Below, piece by piece: positions 15,870-25,270 of a stretch of 64,000 nt of DNA. This stretch comes from Rhodocyclaceae bacterium (GTDB lineage: Bacteria > Pseudomonadota > Gammaproteobacteria > Burkholderiales > Rhodocyclaceae), in assembly GCA_016704145.1 (NCBI GenBank), contig JADJAS010000007.1:1116001-1180000 (forward strand). The letters run 5' to 3'. Positions within the stretch are counted from its first letter, which is position 1. Every line of letters starts with the position of its first letter. Both the position numbers and the translations under genes were made by a program. Below the pieces are notes generated by a model. The model made no database searches. It was given only the letters and a program-made list of their open reading frames with translations, and was not told where the DNA came from.

Positions 15870-16527
15870 GATCGCCCGGCAACTGCTCGCTGGCAAACAC
15901 GGCGATGACGCGGGCGTGCTGATAGCGCTGGTGTTCCTTCAGCTTGACGCCTTTCGGGCTGTAGAGGTCGCCGGTGCCATAAACCTTGTGGAATTCATGC
16001 GGCACGTTGATCAGGTACTTGTCCATGACATCGACCGGAACGGCCGAGCGGCGCTCGGCCAGCCGCTGGTTGACTTTCTGGTCGCCGAACGCGGATGCGC
16101 TGCCGAGCGAGACCAGCAGCAGCTTGCGGCCGCGCGCTTCCCGCGCGGCAAAATCCGCGAAGCGAACCAGCCGGTCGCGTTCCACGGCCGACAGCGTCGC
16201 GCCGGCGACGGGGAAGAACACCGTGATCTCGCCGGTACCATGGCGTCGGGACAGCTCCTCGAGCACGGCCAGGCTCCGCCGCGCCGTTTCCTGGGTCTGT
16301 AGCACGGTTTCCTGGGTTTGCCGCGCGCTCTCGAGGATTTGCCTGCCAGTGGCCTTGATCTCCCCGAGTTCGGCGAGCACCGCGGTGTTGGCTTCGAGAA
16401 ACCGCTTGACCGCCAGGGGCGCGTTGGCTTCATCGACGACCGCGGCCGGCTTTTCCGGCGCGGGTATCGACTGGCAGCCGCTCAGCGCCAGGGCGGCGAG
16501 GGACAGGGCGATGATGGTTGCTTTCAT
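15853..16527 (-). CDS. OmpA-like lipoprotein with a coiled-coil region
   Basis: The 224-aa protein starts MKATIIALSLAALALSGC (lipobox LSGC). A helical stretch with the repeated Q-T-Q-E-T unit follows at about residues 72-90, then an OmpA/MotB-like domain: TVFFPVAGATLSAVERDRLV, ARGRKLLLVSLGSAS and NQRLAERRS. Such proteins link the outer membrane to peptidoglycan. ATG 16527 is preferred to the upstream ATG because it gives a clean lipoprotein signal. It lies downstream of the MATE gene on the same strand, 113 bp away. Confidence 0.75.
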   Translation of the reverse strand: MKATIIALSLAALALSGCQSIPAPEKPAAVVDEANAPLAVKRFLEANTAVLAELGEIKATGRQILESARQTQETVLQTQETARRSLAVLEELSRRHGTGEITVFFPVAGATLSAVERDRLVRFADFAAREARGRKLLLVSLGSASAFGDQKVNQRLAERRSAVPVDVMDKYLINVPHEFHKVYGTGDLYSPKGVKLKEHQRYQHARVIAVFASEQLPGDLKAGQ

Positions 16528-16640
16528 GGTGGCGCTCCGACTTGGCAAAACACCATTGCACCCGGAGCCCGCCTGGCCAGCAACCGTCGCCCGCAGGCGA
16601 CAGAGCGCATCATTTCCCGGTCACGCCTTCGCGGCCGGCT

Positions 16641-18002
16641 TCAAGGCCCGGCCGCCCGATGATGGCCGTCTTGGCCGGCGTGCCGAGGTCGTGAAATCCG
16701 CAGGAAGTAGACCAGCACCACCCCCCCCGCCAGCAGCACGCTCAGCGTGGCGGCAATCCAGAAGCCGGCGGCGCCGCGCGGCGGTCCCAGCACATCGGTG
16801 AGGCCGAGCAGGTAGCCGCCGCCGAGGCCGACGCCCCAGAGCGCGAAGGCATAGACCAGCATCGGCACGGTGGTCTTCTTGTAGCCGCGCAGGACATTGA
16901 CCACCACCGCCTGCAGCGCGTCGACCAGGTGATAGAAGGCGACGATGCCAATCAGGCCGGCCGCGACAGCCCGCACGTCCGCATCAGGCGAATAGGCGGC
17001 GGCCAGGCGCTCGGCGCCGAGCCATAGGCCGAGGCTGACCAGCGCGGCGACCGCCATGCCGACGCCCAGACCCGCCAGTCCGGCATGGCGGGCCTCGGCC
17101 GGGTCGTTCGCCCCGAGGGCATGGCCGGCCAGCACCAACGCCGCATGACCGATCGACAGCGGAATCATGAAGGTCAACACGGTCAGGTTGGCGGCGATCT
17201 GGTGCGCGGCCGAGTAGGTCGGCCCCAGGCGCGCGACGAACAGCGCCATGAAGGTGAAGGCGGTGACATCGACCAGCAGCGTCACGCCGATCGGCAGACC
17301 GAGCTTGAAGAGGGCCAGGATGGGGCCGGGCTTGGGCAAAGTCAGTCGCGAGAAGACGCCGAATTCCGCGTAGTCGGGCTGGCGGGCGCACCAGCCCCAG
17401 GCGAGCAACGCCGTCCCCCATGAAATGACCGCCGTCGCGGCGGCGCAACCCGCCGCGCCCATGCCGAGCGAGAACATGAAAAAGGCATTGAGCGGCACCT
17501 TGACGACCAGGCCGATCAGGTTGAAGGTCATGATCGCGCGCGGCCGGCCGATGCCGGTCATGAAGCCGTAGAAAATGCGGAACAGCATGGCCGGCGCCAT
17601 GCTCCACGAGATGGCGTCGAGGTACTCGCGCACCTGCGCCTCGACCGCCGGCTGAAGGTGCGAAAACCAAATGAAGGGCTCGGGGTTGCGCAGCAGCATG
17701 ATGCCCAGCCCAGCCAGCACCAGCGCCAGCCAGGCGGACTGCCGCACGTCCTCGCCGATCTCGGCGTGGCGGCCGGCGCCGTAGTGCTGCGCCACCGTCG
17801 GCGCCAGCGCCAGCAGCACACCCATGGCGGTAACGAACACGGTGACGTAAATCGCCGCGCCAATGCCGACCGCGGCGAGGTCAAGTGCCGACAGGCGGCC
17901 GGCCATCATGGTGTCGATGACGCCGTTGCCGACCACGGCAACCTGCGCCACCAGGACGGGCCAGACCAGCCCGGTCAGGCGGCGAAAAGTGGATTGGCTC
18001 AA
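16641..18002 (-). CDS. MATE-family multidrug/cation antiporter
   Basis: The 453-aa protein is uniformly hydrophobic with about 12 membrane helices in two six-helix bundles. It starts RRLTGLVWPVLVAQVAVVGN, followed by the family-typical VIDTMMAGRLSALDLAAVGIG. The second half repeats the pattern (GLPIGVTLLVDVTAFTFMAL). MATE proteins export drugs or metabolites in exchange for H+ or Na+. An 8-C run (16731-16738) falls in the last helix, where slippage would change the C-terminus. Copy 4 of the dispersed motif lies inside. Confidence 0.92.
   Translation of the reverse strand: MSQSTFRRLTGLVWPVLVAQVAVVGNGVIDTMMAGRLSALDLAAVGIGAAIYVTVFVTAMGVLLALAPTVAQHYGAGRHAEIGEDVRQSAWLALVLAGLGIMLLRNPEPFIWFSHLQPAVEAQVREYLDAISWSMAPAMLFRIFYGFMTGIGRPRAIMTFNLIGLVVKVPLNAFFMFSLGMGAAGCAAATAVISWGTALLAWGWCARQPDYAEFGVFSRLTLPKPGPILALFKLGLPIGVTLLVDVTAFTFMALFVARLGPTYSAAHQIAANLTVLTFMIPLSIGHAALVLAGHALGANDPAEARHAGLAGLGVGMAVAALVSLGLWLGAERLAAAYSPDADVRAVAAGLIGIVAFYHLVDALQAVVVNVLRGYKKTTVPMLVYAFALWGVGLGGGYLLGLTDVLGPPRGAAGFWIAATLSVLLAGGVVLVYFLRISRPRHAGQDGHHRAAGP
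17338..17360 (+). repeat. 23-bp dispersed motif, copy 4
   Basis: AAAGTCAG, centre TCGCGAGAAGA, CGCC. It is antisense to the MATE gene, where it encodes G-V-F-S-R-L-T-L. Confidence 0.75.
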
Positions 18003-18068
18003 GGGAATCGGGGTTATTGCGCTGCGACGGATGGCCTAGAATAGCAAGCTTTGGCTGCCGCTCCGCCG

Positions 18069-21000
18069 ATGGCAACCCGTTTGCGGGAAATTCCCTACAA
18101 CTACACTTCGTTCTCGGACCGCGAGATCGTCATCCGCCTGCTCGGTGCGCAGGCATGGGCGACGCTCGACGTACTGCGCAGCCAGCGCGTCACCGGCCGC
18201 TCGGCGCGCATGCTCTACGAAGTGCTGGGCGACATCTGGGTGGTGCGCCGCAACCCCTACCTTGAGGATGACCTGCTCGCCAACACGGAGCGCCGGGCCG
18301 CGCTGGTCGGCGCGTTGCGCCACCGGCTGACGGAAATCGACAAGCGCCGCGCCGGCAACGAGGCGGTGGCGACGCTGCTGGTCGCCGCACATGCGGCCGT
18401 GGCGAGTTTCGAGCGCTGGTTCGACGAAACCCAGGCCCTGCGCAGGCAGGTCAGGAAGCTGCTGTGCCAATACACGCGCTGCGACAACATCGGCTTCGAC
18501 GGCCTCGCCCGCGTCTCGCACGTCACCGACGCCACCGACTGGCGCGTCGAATACCCGTTCGTGGTGCTGACGCCGGATACCGAGGCGGAAATCGCGCCGC
18601 TGGTGCGCGGCTGCATCGAGCTTGGCCTGACCATCATCCCGCGCGGCGGCGGCACCGGCTACACCGGCGGCGCCGTGCCGCTGACGCCAAAGTCGGCGGT
18701 GATCAATACCGAGAAGCTGATCGACATGAGCGCGGTCGAGCAGGCCGTGCTGCCGGGAGTCGACCGGCCCTATGCGACGGTCCGCACCGGCGCCGGCGTG
18801 GTCACCCGCCGCGTCATGGACCGTGCCGACGAGGCCGGCCTGGTGTTCGCCTGCGACCCGACCTCGGCCGACGCCTCCTGCATCGGCGGCAACATCGCCA
18901 TGAATGCGGGCGGCAAGAAGGCCGTGCTCTGGGGCACGGCGCTCGACAACCTCGCCTCGTGGAAGATGGTGACGCCGGACGGCCACTGGCTGGAGGTCGA
19001 GCGCATCGGCCATAACCTGGGCAGGATTCACGACCAGGAAACCGCGACTTTCCGGCTGAAGCGTCTGGATGATGCCGGCCGCCAGCTCGCGGAGGAGTTC
19101 CTGTCGATCCCGGGCCGGACCTTCCGCAAGGCCGGGCTGGGCAAGGACGTCACCGACAAGTTCCTGGCCGGCCTGCCCGGCGTGCAGAAGGAAGGCTGCG
19201 ACGGCATCATCACCTCGGCGGTGTGGATCCTGCACCGCATGCCGCCGGCGGCGCGCAGCTTCTGCCTGGAATTCTTCGGCCAGGTGCGCGATGCCGTGCC
19301 GAGCATCGTCGAGATCACGGAGTACCTGAAGACGCGGCCCGGCGGCGCAATCCTGGCCGGACTGGAACACCTCGACGAGCGCTACGTGAAGGCGGTCGGC
19401 TACGCCACCAAGGCGAAACGACATGGCCGGCCAAAGATGGTGCTGATCGGCGACATCGTCGGCGACGACGAAGCCGCGGTCATGCGCGCCACCTCGGAAG
19501 TGGTGCGCATCGCCAGCGGGCGTTCCGGCGAGGGCTTCATCGCCGTCAGCGCCGAGGCGCGCAAGCAGTTCTGGCTCGACCGCGCCCGTACCGCCGCGAT
19601 TTCCAGGCACACCAACGCCTTCAAGGTCAACGAGGACGTAGTGATCCCGCTGCCGCGCATGGGCGACTACTGCGACGGCATCGAGCGTATCAACATCGAA
19701 CTTTCCATCGCCAACAAGCTGGCGCTGTGCGAGGCGCTCACCGAGTTCCTGCAAGGCGACCTCCCCCTGCACCTCGGTGATGCCAGTCTCGACAAGGAAG
19801 AACTGATCGGCGACCGCCGCGACCAGGCCCTGGCCGCGATTGCCGAGGTGCGCGCGCGCTGGCAGTCGCTGCTCGATAATCTCGACGCCGCCTGGCCACC
19901 CCCCGAGCCGCCGCCGGCGCCGCGACATTGGCATCCGCTGCCGGTGCCGCCGCGCCCGGTACCGGTACGGACCTGGCACCCGCTGGCGGCCAGCGTTTTC
20001 CACAAGCTGCAGGACCACTCGGTGCGCGTGTCGTGGCAGAAGGAACTCAAGCCGCTGCTCGAAACGATCTTTGACGGCAACGTCTATCGGCCGATTTTGG
20101 AAGGGATCGACGCGCGGCACCACGAGGTACTGCGCGGCCGCGTCTTCGTCGCGCTGCACATGCATGCCGGCGACGGCAACGTGCACACCAATATCCCGGT
20201 GAACTCGGATCGCTACGAGATGCTGCAAACCGCATACCAGGCGGTGGAGCGCATCATGCACCTGGCGCGCGATCTCGGCGGCGTCATTTCCGGCGAGCAC
20301 GGCATCGGCATCACCAAGCTGGAGTTCCTGCGCGAGGACGAGATCAAGCCCTTCCGCGAATACAAGCAGAGGATCGACCCCGAGGGCCGCTTCAACAAGG
20401 GCAAGCTGATGGCAGGCAGCGACCTCGCCAACGCCTACACGCCCTCGTTCGCCCTGCTCGGCGTCGAGTCGCTGATCATGGAGCAGTCGGAGATCGGTTC
20501 GATCTCGGCGATGGTCAAGGACTGCCTGCGCTGCGGCAAGTGCAAGCCGGTCTGCTCGACCCACGTGCCGCGCGCCGACCTGCTTTACAGCCCGCGCAAC
20601 AAGATCCTCGGCACCGGCCTCCTGATCGAGGCCTTCCTTTACGAGGAACAGACGCGGCGCGGCATCTCGCTCCAGCACTTCGACGAATTCTCGGACATCG
20701 GCGACCACTGCACGATCTGCCACCGCTGCGTCAAGCCCTGCCCGGTGGACATCGACTTCGGCGACGTCTCGATCGCCATGCGCAATTTCCTGCGCCGCCA
20801 AGGCAAGAAGAAAGTCAGCCTCGGCACCACGGCGGCCATGGCCTTCCTCAACGCGCGCGATCCGGCCACCATCAAGGCGCTGCGCGCCGGCATGATCGGC
20901 CTCGGCTATCGCGCGCAACGCCTGGGACACAAGCTCGCCAAGTCCTTCGGTCTCGTCCAGGAGAGCACGCGCCATCCGGCCGCGACGCTCGGCAGGCCGC

Positions 21001-21935
21001 CGGTCAAGGCGCAGGTGATCCACCTGCTCAACAAGCCGATGCCGCCGGGCATGCCGAGCCGCACCGCGCGCGCGCTGCTCGACATCGAGGACGGCACGCT
21101 GATCCCGGTGATCCGCGACCCGAAGCGTACGGCTGAGGATTCGGATGCGGTGTTCTACTTCCCCGGCTGCGGTTCGGAGCGGCTGTTCTCGCAGGTCGGG
21201 CTGGCCACGCAGGCGATGCTGTGGCATGTCGGCGCCACCGCCGTGCTGCCGCCCGGCTACCTCTGCTGCGGTTATCCGCAGACCGCCAACGGCAACGAGG
21301 ACAAGGGACAGTCGATCACCATGCAGAACCGCGTGCTGTTCCACCGCGTCGCCAACACCCTTAACTACCTCGACATCAAGACCGTGCTGGTCTCCTGCGG
21401 CACCTGCCTCGACCAGCTCGAGAAGTACCAGTTCGACAAGATATTTCCCGGCTGCCGGCTGCTCGACATCCACGAGTACCTCATGGAGAAAGGCGTCAGG
21501 CTCGACGGCCTGCAAGGCACGCAGTACCTGTACCACGAGCCTTGCCACACGCCGATGAAGGCGCATGGCACGAATGGCGGCACGAAGGTGGCGAGCACGC
21601 TGATGGGCAAGAATGTCCTGCTTTCCGACCGCTGCTGCGGCGAATCCGGCACGCTGGCGGTAACGCGGCCGGACGTGTCGACCCAGGTGCGCTTCCGCAA
21701 GCAGCAGGAGATCGAAGCGGGTGTCGCCCGGCTGAAAGTCAGCCGTGGCGAGACGCCGAAGATCCTCACCAGCTGCCCGTCGTGCCTGCAAGGCCTGCAC
21801 CGCTACCGCGAGGACGCCAATGTCGAGGCGGAGTACATCGTCGTGGAAATGGCCAACCGGCTGCTCGGCGGCGACTGGCTGAAGCATTATCTCGCCGCCG
21901 CCAACGCCGGCGGCATCGAGCGGGTGCTACTGTAG
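18069..21935 (+). CDS. Giant DUF3683 FAD/Fe-S oxidoreductase (D-lactate dehydrogenase-like)
   Basis: The protein is about 1288 aa. Domain order: DUF3683 N-terminus (MATRLREIPYNYTSFSDREI), FAD_binding_4 (PRGGGTGYTGGAVPL, CIGGNIAMNAGGKKAVLWG), FAD-oxidase C domain (HMHAGDGNVHTNIPV, SGEHGIGITK), two 4Fe-4S clusters (C819LRCGKCKPVC and C881TICHRCVKPCP), then cysteine-rich CCG domains (FPGCGSERLFSQ, CCGYPQ, CCGESGTL, SCPSCLQG). It fits membrane-associated oxidation of a 2-hydroxy acid such as D-lactate or glycolate, passing electrons through Fe-S clusters. This architecture recurs in Betaproteobacteria. ATG 18069 is chosen over an upstream TTG. Substrate is not determined. Confidence 0.9.
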   Translation: MATRLREIPYNYTSFSDREIVIRLLGAQAWATLDVLRSQRVTGRSARMLYEVLGDIWVVRRNPYLEDDLLANTERRAALVGALRHRLTEIDKRRAGNEAVATLLVAAHAAVASFERWFDETQALRRQVRKLLCQYTRCDNIGFDGLARVSHVTDATDWRVEYPFVVLTPDTEAEIAPLVRGCIELGLTIIPRGGGTGYTGGAVPLTPKSAVINTEKLIDMSAVEQAVLPGVDRPYATVRTGAGVVTRRVMDRADEAGLVFACDPTSADASCIGGNIAMNAGGKKAVLWGTALDNLASWKMVTPDGHWLEVERIGHNLGRIHDQETATFRLKRLDDAGRQLAEEFLSIPGRTFRKAGLGKDVTDKFLAGLPGVQKEGCDGIITSAVWILHRMPPAARSFCLEFFGQVRDAVPSIVEITEYLKTRPGGAILAGLEHLDERYVKAVGYATKAKRHGRPKMVLIGDIVGDDEAAVMRATSEVVRIASGRSGEGFIAVSAEARKQFWLDRARTAAISRHTNAFKVNEDVVIPLPRMGDYCDGIERINIELSIANKLALCEALTEFLQGDLPLHLGDASLDKEELIGDRRDQALAAIAEVRARWQSLLDNLDAAWPPPEPPPAPRHWHPLPVPPRPVPVRTWHPLAASVFHKLQDHSVRVSWQKELKPLLETIFDGNVYRPILEGIDARHHEVLRGRVFVALHMHAGDGNVHTNIPVNSDRYEMLQTAYQAVERIMHLARDLGGVISGEHGIGITKLEFLREDEIKPFREYKQRIDPEGRFNKGKLMAGSDLANAYTPSFALLGVESLIMEQSEIGSISAMVKDCLRCGKCKPVCSTHVPRADLLYSPRNKILGTGLLIEAFLYEEQTRRGISLQHFDEFSDIGDHCTICHRCVKPCPVDIDFGDVSIAMRNFLRRQGKKKVSLGTTAAMAFLNARDPATIKALRAGMIGLGYRAQRLGHKLAKSFGLVQESTRHPAATLGRPPVKAQVIHLLNKPMPPGMPSRTARALLDIEDGTLIPVIRDPKRTAEDSDAVFYFPGCGSERLFSQVGLATQAMLWHVGATAVLPPGYLCCGYPQTANGNEDKGQSITMQNRVLFHRVANTLNYLDIKTVLVSCGTCLDQLEKYQFDKIFPGCRLLDIHEYLMEKGVRLDGLQGTQYLYHEPCHTPMKAHGTNGGTKVASTLMGKNVLLSDRCCGESGTLAVTRPDVSTQVRFRKQQEIEAGVARLKVSRGETPKILTSCPSCLQGLHRYREDANVEAEYIVVEMANRLLGGDWLKHYLAAANAGGIERVLL
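21735..21757 (+). repeat. 23-bp dispersed motif, copy 5
   Basis: AAAGTCAG, centre CCGTGGCGAGA, CGCC. It lies in the DUF3683 gene, read as K-V-S-R-G-E-T-P. Confidence 0.9.
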
Positions 21936-21986
21936 TTATTGACCCATGCCAAGGCCGGATTTCCGGTGGCGGCGAACAATGACGGC

Positions 21987-23183
21987 ATGAGATCGTTCTG
22001 GTTGACGGCTTTGCTGGCCTTGCCGGCTTGGGCCGCGCCTGCCCTCCAGCCCTTGATCGACGCAACGCCCATCGGCGGCACGCTGCGCCCGGCGGCCGGC
22101 GTCTATGCCGGGCCGGCGGTGATCGACCGGCCGATGACGATCGACGGCGGCGGCAAGGTGACCGTCGACGCCGGCAACCGCGGCACGGTGCTGACCGTGC
22201 GCGCCAGCGGCGTGACCGTGCGCGGCCTGCGCCTGACCGGCAGCGGCGAGACGCATGACGGCATCGACGCCGGCCTGACCATCGAGAGCCATGACAACCT
22301 CGTGGCAGACAACGTGCTCGACGAAGTGTTCTTCGGCATCCATGTCAGGGGCGGCAACCGCAACCGCATCCGCGACAATCGCGTCACCGGCAAGGATCTT
22401 TCGCTGGGACTGCGCGGCGATGGCCTGCGCATCTGGAATGGCCACGACAACGAAATCGCCGACAACGACTTCCGGCGCGTGCGCGACCTGACACTGGCCA
22501 ACTCGCCGGATAACCGCGTCATCAACAACGGCCTGGCGGACGCGCGCTACGCCATGCACATCGTCTTCTCGCCGCGCACCCGCGTGGAAGGGAACCACAT
22601 CGAGCGGACCGGCACCGGCATCGTCGCCTTGTACTCCACCGACCTGGTCGTGCGCGGCAACCGGATCAGCCATGCGCTCGACGGCGGCGGCGCCGCCATC
22701 ACTTTCAAGGACAGCGGCGGCGCGCTGGTCGAGAACAACGAGATCGTGCACTGCGCCGTCGGCCTGATGGCCGACGCGCCGATCAACGCCGAACTGACCC
22801 ATTTGATCCGCAACAACCGCTTCGCCCACAACATCACCGGCATGTCGTTCTATGGCGAGAAGGGCGGCCATCGCATCCTCGACAACCACTTCGACAACAA
22901 TCTGACGCAGGTGTTCGTCAGCGCTCCGGGAGTGGGCGAGGCCAATGTCTGGCGCGGCAACCACTGGAGCGACTACCAGGGCTTCGACCGCGACGGCGAC
23001 GGCATCGGCGACACGCCGCATGAACTGTGGCTCTACGCCGACCGCATCTGGATGGAACTGCCCAAGGCGAAGTTCTTCGCCAATTCGCCTTCCCTGGAAT
23101 TGCTGGACTTCCTCGAACGGCTGGCGCCTTTCTCCTCGCCGAACCTGATCCTGCGCGACAGCCTGCCACGCCTGCGGCGATGA
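21987..23183 (+). CDS. nosD: NosD-like periplasmic copper-processing/right-handed beta-helix protein
   Basis: The 398-aa protein starts MRSFWLTALLALPAWA, a signal peptide. Many parallel beta-helix (CASH/NosD) repeats follow, such as HDNLVADNVLDEVFFGIHVR, GNRNRIRDNRVTG and NHIERTGTGIVALYSTDLVV. The NosD C-terminal segment NVWRGNHWSDYQGFDRDGDG is present with GDTPHELW. NosD helps mature the copper site of nitrous-oxide reductase. No nosZ, nosF, nosY or nosL gene lies in the window, so it is an orphan here. Either nos genes are elsewhere, or it serves another copper enzyme. Confidence 0.85.
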   Translation: MRSFWLTALLALPAWAAPALQPLIDATPIGGTLRPAAGVYAGPAVIDRPMTIDGGGKVTVDAGNRGTVLTVRASGVTVRGLRLTGSGETHDGIDAGLTIESHDNLVADNVLDEVFFGIHVRGGNRNRIRDNRVTGKDLSLGLRGDGLRIWNGHDNEIADNDFRRVRDLTLANSPDNRVINNGLADARYAMHIVFSPRTRVEGNHIERTGTGIVALYSTDLVVRGNRISHALDGGGAAITFKDSGGALVENNEIVHCAVGLMADAPINAELTHLIRNNRFAHNITGMSFYGEKGGHRILDNHFDNNLTQVFVSAPGVGEANVWRGNHWSDYQGFDRDGDGIGDTPHELWLYADRIWMELPKAKFFANSPSLELLDFLERLAPFSSPNLILRDSLPRLRR

Positions 23184-23198
23184 GTTATCCTTGCGGGC

Positions 23199-23648
23199 AT
23201 GGAAACATGCCCCTTCTGCTCATCCGCCGGCGGCGAAATCGTCTGGGAAGACGGGCTGTGCCGCGTCATTCGCGTCGGCGGTGCCGAGAGCGAGGCCTTC
23301 CCCGGTTTTTGCCGCGTCGTCTGGCGGAATCATGTCGCCGAAATGACCGATCTCGACCCGGTCGAGCGCCGGCATGCCATGAACGTCGTCTTCGCGGTGG
23401 AGTCCGCGTTGCGCGCGCTCGTCGCGCCCGACAAGATCAACCTCGCCGCGCTGGGCAACATGGTGCCGCATCTGCATTGGCACATCATCCCGCGCTGGCG
23501 CGACGACAGCCACTTTCCGGCGCCGATCTGGGCCGGCGCCGACCCGGCGCGAAAGTCAGCCGTGGCGGCACGCCGGCCGGCGCCCGCCACGCCGGCGCTG
23601 CATGATGCGATCTCCGCCGCACTGGCCGGCGAATCGGGCGGCGCATGA
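23199..23648 (+). CDS. HIT-family nucleotide hydrolase
   Basis: The 149-aa protein starts METCPFCSS, and the histidine triad is HLHWHIIPRW near residues 91-100. N-terminal CPFC and LAALGNMVPHLHWH are typical of the betaproteobacterial subgroup. HIT proteins hydrolyse or transfer nucleotidyl groups (AMP conjugates, Ap4A-type substrates). The stop codon overlaps the start of the next gene by 4 bp (ATGA). Copy 6 of the dispersed motif sits in the less conserved C-terminus. Confidence 0.9.
   Translation: METCPFCSSAGGEIVWEDGLCRVIRVGGAESEAFPGFCRVVWRNHVAEMTDLDPVERRHAMNVVFAVESALRALVAPDKINLAALGNMVPHLHWHIIPRWRDDSHFPAPIWAGADPARKSAVAARRPAPATPALHDAISAALAGESGGA
23552..23574 (+). repeat. 23-bp dispersed motif, copy 6
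   Basis: AAAGTCAG, centre CCGTGGCGGCA, CGCC, the closest copy to consensus. It lies in the HIT gene, read as K-S-A-V-A-A-R, a different frame from copies 3 and 5. Confidence 0.92.
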
Positions 23649-25252
23649 ACACCAGCGCCGCCAACGGCGAGCAACGGCCGGCCTTCCTGGATGCAGAATC
23701 CTGCCGCGCCTGGCTCGCCGGCACACCGCTGACTCAACCGGTGCAGGCGCTGGCCCAACTGCTGCGCCAGCTCAACCTGCTCAACCGCGCCGACATCGAG
23801 CCGGGTGAGCGGCTGGCCATCCTCGAACTGCTGCGCAAGCCGCTGATGCAAGTGCAGGAAGAAGGCGCGCGCCGCTTCATCGGCAAGCCCCTGCCGCTGG
23901 TGCCGCCGGAGCGGGCCGCCTTCGACGCGGCCCAAGCGGTCTGGCATGCGCTGCTCGGCGGTTATGTCCGCTGCATTGAATCGGCGTTGGCCGGCAATGA
24001 AGCCTTGCGCGACCGCCTGGCGCTGCTCGTTCAGCGCGGCCTGGCGACGCTGGCGGCCGCCCAGTTCGACATCTACCGGGCCTGTTGTCAGCCCACGCCG
24101 GATCACTGGCGCACCCTGCACCAGCTGTTCGCCTCCGCCGAGCGGGCGGGCCACGCCACCACCGAGGTCGCCGATGCGGCGCGCCAGGGCAAGACGTCGT
24201 CGTCGCCACTGGCCGTCTATGCCGAAGTCCTGCTGCTGCACGCGGCCAGCCCGCACGAGCTGCCGGCGCGACACCTGGTCTGGGCGGCGCGCTGGGCGCG
24301 CCGCTGGTCGGCCAGGATCGACATCCTGGCCAGCCCGCCGGAACCGGGCAAGTCGACGCCGCTGTGCGTCGACTTGAACGCGAAGGAAGCCGCCGCCTAC
24401 GTCGCCGCCACGGGCGACGGCGCGCGCTGGCTCGACACCTCTTCAATCCGGCAAAGCCTCAAGAAGCGCCTGTCACAACTGGAAAAAGGCGTGAAGCCGG
24501 CCGAGTTGCAACTGGGCGAGGACTGTACCCAACCCGCCTGCGGGCAACTGCTGGCGCAGGTCTATCAGCGCTGGTGCCGGGGGGGTATCGCCCGCCGCCA
24601 CGAACGGCAGACTGCCGATGGCGGCTGCGAATTGATCTGCGGCACCGATGCCATCCACTACTATCTGTCCGGGCGCAAGCCGTTTCGCCAGCCGGGCTAC
24701 GCCGATGACGAAGCCTTGCGCCGCGAGCGCGAGGAACTCGCCACGTTCGGCCGCATCGCCGATGCACACCAGGCAAACGGCTTCAGCCAGCAACATGGCT
24801 ACCAGATCGAGGAATGGCGGATTCTCGACGAATCGCCTGCCGGCCTCCAGGCCGGCCGCGAACCGGACCGGTCGGGGGCACGCATCGGTCAGGGCCAGCT
24901 GGTCGCCGCGCGGCCGCGGGGGGGGCAATATTTCCTGCTGGGCGGCGTCCGCTGGGCGATGGTGGCTTGCGATGGTCGCCTGGTCACCGGCATCCGCATG
25001 ATGCCGGGTCGCCCGGACCCCGTGGCCGCGCGCGACCTCGAAGCCACGACCAGCAAGGAACCTTATCGACCGGCTTTTCTCCTCCCGGCGGTCGAGGCGC
25101 TGAATTCACCCGCCACCATCGTCATGCCGCCAGGGCACTTCCGCGCCGGCCGCTCCCTGGAGCTGATCGGCGGGCCGCATCGGCGGATCGTCCTGACGCA
25201 GCTCGTCGACCGCGGCCTGGACTTCGACCGCGCCACCTACCAAACCGCCTGA
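23645..25252 (+). CDS. PilZ-like protein of unknown function, paralogue A
   Basis: The 535-aa soluble protein has no signal peptide. The first 300 residues look helical and alanine/leucine-rich, and I recognise no family there. The C-terminal third carries RRHER (Arg317-Arg321) and D395-E-S-P-A-G400, which fit the RxxxR and [D/N]xSxxG boxes of c-di-GMP-binding PilZ domains, though 74 residues apart, wider than usual. Strand-rich segments follow (QYFLLGGVRWAMV, PATIVMPPGHFRAGR). The next gene is a paralogue with the same layout. The gene contains G runs (24579-24585, 24918-24925). Function is not established. Confidence 0.7.
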   Translation: MNTSAANGEQRPAFLDAESCRAWLAGTPLTQPVQALAQLLRQLNLLNRADIEPGERLAILELLRKPLMQVQEEGARRFIGKPLPLVPPERAAFDAAQAVWHALLGGYVRCIESALAGNEALRDRLALLVQRGLATLAAAQFDIYRACCQPTPDHWRTLHQLFASAERAGHATTEVADAARQGKTSSSPLAVYAEVLLLHAASPHELPARHLVWAARWARRWSARIDILASPPEPGKSTPLCVDLNAKEAAAYVAATGDGARWLDTSSIRQSLKKRLSQLEKGVKPAELQLGEDCTQPACGQLLAQVYQRWCRGGIARRHERQTADGGCELICGTDAIHYYLSGRKPFRQPGYADDEALRREREELATFGRIADAHQANGFSQQHGYQIEEWRILDESPAGLQAGREPDRSGARIGQGQLVAARPRGGQYFLLGGVRWAMVACDGRLVTGIRMMPGRPDPVAARDLEATTSKEPYRPAFLLPAVEALNSPATIVMPPGHFRAGRSLELIGGPHRRIVLTQLVDRGLDFDRATYQTA

Positions 25253-25270
25253 CCAGATAGTTCCGACGCC

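Noticed and set aside
18036..21887. Very long minus-strand open frame (about 1283 codons) opposite the DUF3683 gene
   Set aside because: It is a GC-rich mirror of a real gene. It is rich in His, Arg, Gln and Ala without any domain, while the plus strand shows full FAD and Fe-S motifs.
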